The notes below the pieces were generated by a model. It did no database searches, was not told where the DNA came from, and worked only from the letters and a program-made list of their open reading frames with translations. Positions 21,473 to 27,580 of a stretch of DNA of 37,683 bases are shown here, piece by piece. The stretch spans positions 1-37,683 of the forward strand of contig JAVWHX010000016.1 in assembly GCA_036639875.1 (NCBI GenBank), in the 5' to 3' direction. The number at the start of each line of letters is the position of its first letter. The stretch's first letter is position 1. Origin of the DNA: JAVWHX01 sp036639875 (GTDB lineage Bacteria > Bacillota_I > Bacilli_A > Erysipelotrichales > Coprobacillaceae). Both the position numbers and the translations under genes were made by a program.

Positions 21473-22882
21473 CTATCCCTCCTTCTTTACTAAGATTTCT
21501 CTTGGTGATAATCTTAAAATATATATTGATGGTAAGATAACAGATATCATACAAATCAAACTTGTAATACCAACCAATTGAATAACTGTATCACTTGTTA
21601 GTGAAACATCTAATTCTGTATTTTTTGGAGCTTGCATTGCTTGATCCATAAAATTCATTTTACCATTACCTTGTTGAGTTGTTTCTGTCTGACTTGTTTG
21701 AGATGTTTCTAACATTGAACTCACAACATTAGAAACCATCTTTCCTGTTCCTAGAGATAATGTGAAAGCTATAACCGCAATAATTGCCACTTCAAATAAT
21801 TGTTGAAGCATTATTTTTATCTTTGCTTGACCTAAAGATAATAAGACTCCAAATTCATAGAAACGTCCTCTCATTGTTAAAATAAGGATTAGGCATAGTA
21901 TCGCACTTCCAGCTCCTACAACAACCCATAAGAAGATAGTTGAGAATGATTCCATATTTTCTAAAGAAGATATACTTCTTTGATAAACCATATCATTAGC
22001 ATCTAATGTATATGTTTCAAAATCAATATCTGTTTTCTCTTTTGCTAAAGCTTTAAAAGCTTCAATATTTTCTGGATCATCTAAATAATAAGTTGCACTT
22101 GATATAGAAGTTGTATCATCATTAAGCTTTTGAGCAGTTGATAAACCTGTATAAATTTGATTAATAGGATTTTGACGATTACTCATCATATTTCCCATTT
22201 CACTTGTTGTTTCAATTTCATATATACCAACAACAGTTAACTCAACATCTATTTCCTCATCATCAGAATTGGTTGCTGTTACAGTCAATTTATCTCCTAC
22301 TTCTAATTCATTATCACTCGCAAGATTAGATTCAACAACACAGTTATTCAAAGAAGCATCATCTGAAGTTAACAATCTTCCACTTTTTAAAACATAACTT
22401 CCATCAGTGAAGCTTGTTAGATTATCCATCGTCGTATTTCCCACAACAGTAAAATCATTTTGATCCATTGTTTTTGGTTGTCCACCACCTACTCGATTTT
22501 GAAATGTCGTATCATTATCTTCAGTTGTTGTTGTCATCGCAACAGGATCTATATCATCACTAGATACACCAACATTGATTGTATAGTTATAACTCTCTAC
22601 ATATTGCAAATCTTTTAATTGATCTGCCATTGTAAGCGTAATACTATCCACAACCTCATCCATTGCCGAACCTTTTTCTCGATCTTTCATCATACTTTGA
22701 AAATTATAAGAAAAAGTGACATCACTTCCTAAAGAAGTTCTGACTTGATCCATTGACTTTGTTGTCGCACTTTTAATCGACAATCCAGCAATAACCAAGT
22801 TTGCTATTACACACATTAATACAAACAATAATATTGACTTACCAATATTCTTTTTAATACTTAAAAAAGCATTTTTAATCAT
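21473..22882 (-). CDS. FtsX/MacB-like ABC permease
   Basis: A 469-residue membrane protein with four helices: TM1 about 15-35, then a large extracytoplasmic MacB-PCD-like domain (about 40-310, Asp/Thr-rich), TM2 about 315-340, TM3 about 362-385 and TM4 about 435-460. Ends in the family's L-R-L-S-P-R-E-I-L segment. The second outer loop has an unusual Thr/Gln/Met-rich stretch (TSQTETTQQGNGKMNFMDQ) before TM4. It works with the ATPase encoded downstream. First gene of the operon; ATG preceded by GGAGGAGTTTAA. Confidence 0.88.
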   Translation of the reverse strand: MIKNAFLSIKKNIGKSILLFVLMCVIANLVIAGLSIKSATTKSMDQVRTSLGSDVTFSYNFQSMMKDREKGSAMDEVVDSITLTMADQLKDLQYVESYNYTINVGVSSDDIDPVAMTTTTEDNDTTFQNRVGGGQPKTMDQNDFTVVGNTTMDNLTSFTDGSYVLKSGRLLTSDDASLNNCVVESNLASDNELEVGDKLTVTATNSDDEEIDVELTVVGIYEIETTSEMGNMMSNRQNPINQIYTGLSTAQKLNDDTTSISSATYYLDDPENIEAFKALAKEKTDIDFETYTLDANDMVYQRSISSLENMESFSTIFLWVVVGAGSAILCLILILTMRGRFYEFGVLLSLGQAKIKIMLQQLFEVAIIAVIAFTLSLGTGKMVSNVVSSMLETSQTSQTETTQQGNGKMNFMDQAMQAPKNTELDVSLTSDTVIQLVGITSLICMISVILPSIYILRLSPREILVKKEG

Positions 22883-23005
22883 TTAAACTCCTCCTTTACA
22901 CCCTCTAGTTTAAAAAAGCAATGCCTTTCAAAAATCAAAAATTTATGTGAAAAAAACTTTTGTTTTTTATTTCTTGTTTTATAATAAGAGTAGGAGGAAT
23001 AGAAA

Positions 23006-23299
23006 ATGATTAAACATATTGTTTGTTTTAAACTTAAAGATAACAGTTTAGAAAACTGTCAAAAAACTCATGATGTTTTAATGTCAATGAAAGGGAAGAT
23101 TGATTTATTAAGAGATATTCATGTAGGTATTGATTTTTTACATAGTGAAAGATCATATGATATTATTTTAGAAACATTATTTGAAAGCAAAGAAGATTTA
23201 GACGCTTATCAAAATGATCCTTATCATTGTGATATTGTCAAAACCCATATGCATAAAGTGAGAGAATCAAGTATCTCTATAGATTACTGTATAGATTAA
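23006..23299 (+). CDS. Dabb-domain (stress-responsive alpha/beta barrel) protein
   Basis: A 97-residue single Dabb domain. It opens with the characteristic M-I-K-H-I-V-C-F-K-L-K strand, has I-H-V-G-I-D-F-L-H-S-E-R-S-Y-D-I in the middle and Y-x-N-D-P-Y-H-x-x-I-V-K-T-H-M near the end. Dabb proteins form dimeric ferredoxin-like barrels; some are enzymes, most are uncharacterised. AGGAGG precedes the start. A TATAAT at 22980-22985 is the likely -10. Monocistronic, terminated at 23304-23335. Confidence 0.85.
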   Translation: MIKHIVCFKLKDNSLENCQKTHDVLMSMKGKIDLLRDIHVGIDFLHSERSYDIILETLFESKEDLDAYQNDPYHCDIVKTHMHKVRESSISIDYCID

Positions 23300-23303
23300 A
23301 GAG

Positions 23304-23335
23304 CCATAAGTTATATAAACTTATGACCCTTTTTT
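23304..23335. terminator. bidirectional terminator between Dabb and flavodoxin genes
   Basis: CATAAGTT / AACTTATG stem with a 5-base loop, followed on the plus strand by CCCTTTTTTT. The flavodoxin stop on the other strand lies in the stem. Confidence 0.75.
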
Positions 23336-23842
23336 TAATAATGATATTAATGGCATGATATTATTTTTATCAGTATGATCAGATGATTGAGCTAATCCAT
23401 TCATCATCCCTATTTCTTCTTCTGTTTTATTTTCTTTCTTTAACAAAGATTTATAAATCATTTTTAACATTTTCTTTTGAACAAAACCAAGTTTATCATA
23501 TTGAATTCCTCCTTCAAAATAAAAGAAAGGAATTTTTTCTTGTTCTTGACTTGATAAATTATCATTCTTTAGTTTATCTATAATTTTCATAGAATCTTGT
23601 TGAGAGGTAAGACCTACTCCAAAAACTATTAATTCCTTACAAGCATTCTTTTTAACTTCATCTAGGCTTTTCAATTTTCCTGCCATCAAACTACTTCCAT
23701 AAATAACTCTCTCATAATCAATATAATCTTGCTTGCTTACATCTTTTAAATCCTTAATATCACAATCCAATTCTTCATGAATCCATTTCGCATACTGTTT
23801 TGTAAAACCAGTACCACTTTTATAAATCACAATTGTTTTCAT
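23321..23842 (-). CDS. flavodoxin-domain protein (HemG-like flavodoxin family)
   Basis: A 173-residue flavoprotein. The FMN phosphate loop is YKSGTGFTKQYA (residues 7-18); VIYGSSLMAGKL (about 46-57) and VFGVGLTSQQ (about 73-82) are the other two FMN-contact loops of the flavodoxin_5/HemG-type fold. The C-terminal half is basic and may dock to a partner. Probably carries electrons or reduces a quinone-type acceptor in the cytosol. It is the third gene of an operon with an FMN-binding membrane protein and a MarR regulator, so it belongs to a flavin redox unit. Confidence 0.85.
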   Translation of the reverse strand: MKTIVIYKSGTGFTKQYAKWIHEELDCDIKDLKDVSKQDYIDYERVIYGSSLMAGKLKSLDEVKKNACKELIVFGVGLTSQQDSMKIIDKLKNDNLSSQEQEKIPFFYFEGGIQYDKLGFVQKKMLKMIYKSLLKKENKTEEEIGMMNGLAQSSDHTDKNNIMPLISLLKKGS

Positions 23843-23847
23843 ATTAT

Positions 23848-24306
23848 CTACCTCATCTTCTTAAGATTATTTTCAAGTTTTATAAGTGTTTGAAGAGTTA
23901 TCGCAACCTCTTCTTTAGATACATCATGATATAACATTTCCATAAAGCCGATTTCTTGTTGTTCATAAGTATCCTTAAGATCATCCATCTTTTCAGTCAT
24001 TACAATTCTTAATTTTCTTTTATCTTCACTATCAGATACAATCTGTAAAAAACCTTTTTCAACTAACTTATTCACAATTTGTTTTACATTTTGATGAGAA
24101 CTTCCCATCACATCTGATAACTCATTAATTGTAGGCGGACATTCTTGAAATAACGACATACATATCAATAAGAAAAATTGTTTACATGTGATCTCTTTAT
24201 AAAATTCATCACCAGCTACTTGTAAACGATTGGAAAAAGCAAAAAACAAACCAAATAAAACTTTCTTATCTTCCATTCCTTTTATGAAATCATCTCTATT
24301 CATCAT
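23848..24306 (-). CDS. MarR-family transcriptional regulator
   Basis: A 152-residue winged-helix regulator. The DNA-recognition region is TINELSDVMGSSHQNVKQIV (about 78-97), followed by K-L-V-E-K-G-F-L and the wing DSEDKRKLRIVMTE. MarR dimers bind palindromes and are released by phenolics, oxidants or metals. Its ATG overlaps the FMN-binding gene stop (TAATG), and it is followed by the flavodoxin, so it is in the middle of the operon. The twin palindromes at 24710-24741 in the operon promoter are the obvious operator. Confidence 0.9.
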   Translation of the reverse strand: MMNRDDFIKGMEDKKVLFGLFFAFSNRLQVAGDEFYKEITCKQFFLLICMSLFQECPPTINELSDVMGSSHQNVKQIVNKLVEKGFLQIVSDSEDKRKLRIVMTEKMDDLKDTYEQQEIGFMEMLYHDVSKEEVAITLQTLIKLENNLKKMR

Positions 24307-24695
24307 TATATTCCTTTCTCTAAAGCTTGGCTCACTGCGTTTTTGATAACTTGACTAGATAATGTAGCCCCAGAAACAGTATCTACATCATAAGTGTTTT
24401 TATCTTTCATACTATCAATTATGACCTCTGCTTGCTTACCCAATCCATTATCATGTTTTATAATCATAATATCCTTAATCCTATGATCTGAAACTTCAAC
24501 TTGAACTTCAGCTTTTATAAGTGTTGTATTCACTTCACCATTATACAAACCATCTTTTACTAATTTCATATCTATTGATGAGAATTTCAAATTATCAACA
24601 TCATTCTTTTGTTGTATAAATACATAACCTATTATTCCACCAATCACAACCGTGATAACGCCTAATCCTATTAATACTTTCTTCCAAGTTTTCAT
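24306..24695 (-). CDS. membrane-anchored FMN-binding-domain protein
   Basis: A 129-residue protein. Signal anchor at residues 5-27 (KKVLIGLGVITVVIGGIIGY), then one FMN_bind domain with the flavinylation motif D-x-V-S-G-A-T at 105-111, where Thr111 would receive covalent FMN from an ApbE flavin transferase. Such proteins carry electrons on the outside of the membrane (as in Rnf/Nqr subunits and extracellular electron transfer). No apbE is in the window. The ATG follows GGAGGATGT. First gene of the operon with MarR and flavodoxin, under a promoter with two palindromes. Confidence 0.88.
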   Translation of the reverse strand: MKTWKKVLIGLGVITVVIGGIIGYVFIQQKNDVDNLKFSSIDMKLVKDGLYNGEVNTTLIKAEVQVEVSDHRIKDIMIIKHDNGLGKQAEVIIDSMKDKNTYDVDTVSGATLSSQVIKNAVSQALEKGI

Positions 24696-24709
24696 ACATC
24701 CTCCATTAA

Positions 24710-24741
24710 GTAATATATTACCTATATATGTAATATATTAC
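24710..24741. promoter_or_regulatory. twin palindromic operator for the MarR regulator
   Basis: GTAATATATTAC occurs twice (24710-24721 and 24730-24741), each a perfect 12-bp palindrome, with 20 bp between centres (two helical turns). The flanks extend the outer symmetry (AA before, TT after). The second copy contains the -10 box. Binding by the MarR dimer encoded in the operon is inferred. Confidence 0.8.
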
Positions 24742-24760
24742 TTATTATGTTATATGTCAA
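24732..24760 (-). promoter_or_regulatory. promoter of the FMN-binding/MarR/flavodoxin operon
   Basis: -35 TTGACA (24760-24755), 17-bp spacer, -10 TATATT (24737-24732) on the minus strand; the -10 lies inside the upstream palindrome. Confidence 0.8.
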
Positions 24761-24763
24761 CAT

Positions 24764-24788
24764 AAAAACATCACTTATGTGATGTTTT
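24764..24788 (-). terminator. terminator of the vanZ-like/NusG-II/DUF308 operon
   Basis: AAAACATCAC / GTGATGTTTT, a 10-bp perfect stem with a 4-base loop and TTTTT on the minus strand. It overlaps the stop codon and ends four bases before the next promoter's -35. Confidence 0.85.
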
Positions 24789-26018
24789 ATAATAAATATT
24801 CTTTTTAAGGACTCTTGAGTTCTCTTTTTTAGATTCTTCTTCTAAGAAACTATAATAAGTCCCTGGTGTAATAATACCATTCATATTCACAATATCTATT
24901 CCAGATTTTCCAATAATTCTATCTACTAATAAAACACAATTTGTTGTCATAACAAAATATCTTTTGAATTGACCTTTTTTAAATTTATAGAAAGTTGCTT
25001 TTGTTGCTTTATATAGGCGACTTGCATAATCATCTGCCTTGATATCTTGATAACAAGGTGGTTGCCATAATATTAAGCCTTCTTTAAACTCTTGAATTGT
25101 TTTTTGAACCAATTCTTTTTGAATATCATCTAGATATAAAGTAAAACCAAATATACCTCTTGAGGTATCATCTTCTAAACAAAATGGAATATACTTTTCT
25201 TTACTTGTTTCAAATAAAACACCATCACCAATTGCACCAAATAAATGATGTGATTCTTCATCATAAGCACCATAGGCAATCACATGATCCCCATAACAAA
25301 TATCAACATGTCCAATGGCTCCAGTTCCTTCTTTACTCACATGAACAAGAACTTCTAAAGGAGAATCTTGATCATCAATAATCACGTTTTCTTCTACACT
25401 TAACTTCTCATTAATATATTCTAAAACAAGACGTGGTGCTAAAGCTTCTAAAAAAACTGGTAACGAAACACGGATATGTCTTTTCAAAGAATCTTTACGA
25501 TCTTCAGATAATAATTCCCGAATTGATTTCCCCATATATCTAATCCCAATATATATCATATATATTGCAACGATATAAGTCATCTGTCTAGCATGAACAA
25601 TTGGTGACAATAAGAACGATACACCAACAATTAATAAAACAATTGCAGAAATCAAAAATGCCAATCTTCCATTCACTTGTTCTCTTCTATAAAAACAATA
25701 AGTAATAAAATGTGATAATCCTGTTACACATATATAAATTGCAAAGATAATAACAACAACTGAAAATGGTAATTGAGGAAAAAACACAAACAATAAACCA
25801 AAAGCAGTGTGAATAATTAATTGTATAAAATCCCTTTTTGTTCCTGTAATAAATTGAACAATACAATGAATTGCATTAATCAATATCATTAGTCCTAAAC
25901 CAAAAACAATAAAATACATAAAATAAGAAGTATAAATAAAAGCAACACACCCTAAAAATAGAAATACAATCCCTAATAAGAAAGTTAAAAAGAAATAAAA
26001 CTTATTATCACTTAACGA
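24771..26018 (-). CDS. DUF308 (HdeD-like) membrane protein fused to a permuted papain-like His/Cys domain
   Basis: A 415-residue protein. Residues 1-165 contain about six membrane helices in the DUF308/HdeD pattern (three repeats of paired helices). Residues about 185-415 are a soluble domain with T-G-A-I-G-H238-V-D-I-C-Y-G-D and, about 120 residues later, T-T-N-C362-V-L-L-V-D. The order His-before-Cys with N-C is that of permuted NlpC/P60-like (papain-fold) enzymes such as the LRAT and DUF4105 groups. Hydrolase or acyl-transfer activity is inferred only. ATG 26018 was chosen (overlap of 11 bases with the upstream stop, GAAGG upstream) over a longer frame that runs back into the NusG-II gene. 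Confidence 0.65.
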   Translation of the reverse strand, partial: SLSDNKFYFFLTFLLGIVFLFLGCVAFIYTSYFMYFIVFGLGLMILINAIHCIVQFITGTKRDFIQLIIHTAFGLLFVFFPQLPFSVVVIIFAIYICVTGLSHFITYCFYRREQVNGRLAFLISAIVLLIVGVSFLLSPIVHARQMTYIVAIYMIYIGIRYMGKSIRELLSEDRKDSLKRHIRVSLPVFLEALAPRLVLEYINEKLSVEENVIIDDQDSPLEVLVHVSKEGTGAIGHVDICYGDHVIAYGAYDEESHHLFGAIGDGVLFETSKEKYIPFCLEDDTSRGIFGFTLYLDDIQKELVQKTIQEFKEGLILWQPPCYQDIKADDYASRLYKATKATFYKFKKGQFKRYFVMTTNCVLLVDRIIGKSGIDIVNMNGIITPGTYYSFLEEESKKENSRVLKKNIYYKTSHK

Positions 26019-26358
26019 CATCGCCAGCGCCTTCTTGAATAACATAAATCTCATTAGGAACACAAACAATAGATAAAGAACTTCCTTCTTTAACCCATCC
26101 AACCTTTTCACAATCATGATTAGGGCATTCAACATTCACTGCATGATACTTTCTATCCTTCACTTCTAAAGAAAACTTTCCATAACTTCCTTTATACGTA
26201 TACGTTTCATTTTTAGCGATATCAACAGTATCAATCATTTCATTTTTATAATAAACATTAACTATTTCTTTTTTGCCTTGGAACATATCATAGACAAAAT
26301 AACCAACTCCTAAAATAACACATAATATTACAATAACAATCATATCTTTCTTTTTCAT
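26008..26358 (-). CDS. NusG domain II-containing exported protein
   Basis: A 116-residue protein. A membrane anchor at about 6-24 is followed by a NusG_II domain (about 35-112): the N-V-E-C-P-N-H-D-C-E-K-V-G-W-V segment and S-I-V-C-V-P-N-E-I-Y-V-I carry the family's conserved Cys residues. Despite the name these are not transcription factors; they are exported and often encoded near FMN-binding or electron-transfer genes. The start overlaps the VanZ-like stop by four bases (ATGA) and the end overlaps the DUF308 protein, so the three genes are coupled. Confidence 0.87.
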   Translation of the reverse strand: MKKKDMIVIVILCVILGVGYFVYDMFQGKKEIVNVYYKNEMIDTVDIAKNETYTYKGSYGKFSLEVKDRKYHAVNVECPNHDCEKVGWVKEGSSLSIVCVPNEIYVIQEGAGDVVK

Positions 26359-27008
26359 ACAACTTCTCCTCTATGAAAACACTTTAACAAAACATATATC
26401 AAAAGACATCCTGATACATTCAATATAAAATCATCAATATCACCACTACCACTCATTAAAACAACCTGCATAACTTCTACAAAGAATACGATCAAAACAA
26501 TTGTTACAAAGAACCATAAGAACTTCTTTTGTTTTTTAAATAAAGCTGGTAATAAATAAGCCATTGGCATAAAGACAACAAGATTACCAAACAAATTTCT
26601 TAATAAAGTTTCTAATGTGACAACATCATTCTTATATCCATCTATAAATAGATGAATCGTTTCAAAAGGAATCAAATTGACATTATAACTGATATATTCT
26701 TTTAATGATGAAAAATTAGTTAAAATATGTCTTCCAAAGCCTGGATCTAAGAATAGAACATAGATTAGATTTAAAGAATAAATCACAAACAAAATCATTC
26801 TTGATTTATGAAAGATTCTTTTTTTCTCTTTTTCATCTTTACCTAATGTATAAAAATACGTATATCCTATAATGCTTATAAACTCAATCATAGCTAATAT
26901 TAACTTTTGAAATATTGAAAAAGTTAATTGATTAGATAATATATATATAAATTGAATTGAAAATGATAGAATCATAATCAACAAAAAAACATATCTTAAT
27001 TTTCTCAT
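26355..27008 (-). CDS. VanZ-like membrane protein
   Basis: A 217-residue polytopic membrane protein (about six helices). The VanZ-like signature is in the second half: Y-N-V-N-L-I-P-F-E-T-I, L-R-N-L-F-G-N-L-V-V-F-M-P-M, and G-S-G-D-I-D-D-F-I-L-N-V-S-G. VanZ proteins affect teicoplanin susceptibility in some bacteria, but most family members are uncharacterised. The ATG at 27008 follows GGAGATTATTTT; 12 extra codons upstream are unlikely. A possible promoter (TTGACT, 27057-27052; TACCAT, 27034-27029) with the palindrome CCATAT-AC-ATATGG lies just upstream. First gene of a three-gene coupled operon. Confidence 0.85.
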   Translation of the reverse strand: MRKLRYVFLLIMILSFSIQFIYILSNQLTFSIFQKLILAMIEFISIIGYTYFYTLGKDEKEKKRIFHKSRMILFVIYSLNLIYVLFLDPGFGRHILTNFSSLKEYISYNVNLIPFETIHLFIDGYKNDVVTLETLLRNLFGNLVVFMPMAYLLPALFKKQKKFLWFFVTIVLIVFFVEVMQVVLMSGSGDIDDFILNVSGCLLIYVLLKCFHRGEVV

Positions 27009-27018
27009 AAAATAATCT

Positions 27019-27057
27019 CCATATACATATGGTATAAAACTCAATCATTAAAGTCAA
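27019..27057 (-). promoter_or_regulatory. possible promoter and small palindrome before the VanZ-like gene
   Basis: TTGACT (27057-27052) and TACCAT (27034-27029) are 17 bp apart. CCATAT, 2 bases, ATATGG (27019-27032) overlaps the -10 and the ribosome site. The -10 match is mediocre. Confidence 0.35.
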
Positions 27058-27085
27058 TAAATTTATTTTGTATTGTAAATACTCT

Positions 27086-27113
27086 TTGATTTAAAATTAT
27101 CTAGGTGTATAAT
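27086..27113 (+). promoter_or_regulatory. promoter of the PTS IIB gene
   Basis: -35 TTGATT (27086-27091), 16-bp spacer, -10 TATAAT (27108-27113), about 37 bases before the start codon. Confidence 0.7.
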
Positions 27114-27150
27114 ATAAGTATGAATTAAGAAAATAAGGAGGATTTAAGAA

Positions 27151-27471
27151 ATGATGAAGATTATGTTAGCATGTAGTGCTGGTATGTCTACAAGTTTACT
27201 TGTAACTCGTATGCAAAAAGCTGCTAATGAAAGAGGATTAGAGTGTAAAATTTGGGCTGTAAGTGAAACTCAATTAACGACTGAATATACAGCTGACCCT
27301 TGCGATGTTTTACTTATTGGACCACAAGTAAGATTCCGTCTAAATTCAATCAAGGAACAAACTAAAGGTGAAGTTCCTGTAGAAGTTATTGATATGCGTA
27401 CTTATGGTATGATGGACGGAGGAAAAGTTTTAGACCAAGCATTAAAAATGTTTGAAGATTTTAAGAAATAA
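27151..27471 (+). CDS. PTS lactose/cellobiose-type IIB subunit
   Basis: A 106-residue cytosolic phosphocarrier. The phosphocysteine loop is L-A-C8-S-A-G-M-S-T-S-L-L, the hallmark of the lactose/cellobiose/chitobiose IIB family; the rest matches the family fold (CDVLLIGPQVRFRL, then V-E-V-I-D-M-R-T-Y-G-M-M-D-G). In the sugar PTS it receives phosphate from IIA and passes it to the sugar bound by IIC. No IIA or IIC gene is adjacent, so it serves subunits encoded elsewhere; the gene has its own promoter and terminator. AAGGAGG precedes the ATG. Confidence 0.93.
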   Translation: MMKIMLACSAGMSTSLLVTRMQKAANERGLECKIWAVSETQLTTEYTADPCDVLLIGPQVRFRLNSIKEQTKGEVPVEVIDMRTYGMMDGGKVLDQALKMFEDFKK

Positions 27472-27477
27472 TATTTC

Positions 27478-27508
27478 AAAAGAACTCTTTCAAGGGTTCT
27501 TTTTATTA
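27478..27508 (+). terminator. terminator of the PTS IIB gene
   Basis: AAAAGAACTC / GGGTTCTTTT stem with one G-U pair and a 6-base loop, running into T on the plus strand. Confidence 0.75.
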
Positions 27509-27521
27509 TGTTTAAAACAAT

Positions 27522-27576
27522 AAAAAAGAAGTTTTTCTCTCTTATCCCTTAATGATAAAAGAATAAAACTTCTTTT
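27522..27576 (-). terminator. terminator of the tandem reductase operon
   Basis: AAAAGAAGTTTT / AAAACTTCTTTT outer stem enclosing a second stem (TCTTTTATC with GATAAGAGA), then a T-run on the minus strand, directly after the reductase stop. Confidence 0.8.
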
Positions 27577-27580
27577 AATC

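Noticed and set aside
26019..26135. Extended N-terminus of the DUF308 protein (39 extra codons)
   Set aside because: It would overlap most of the NusG-II C-terminus; the ATG at 26018 has a ribosome site and the usual short overlap.
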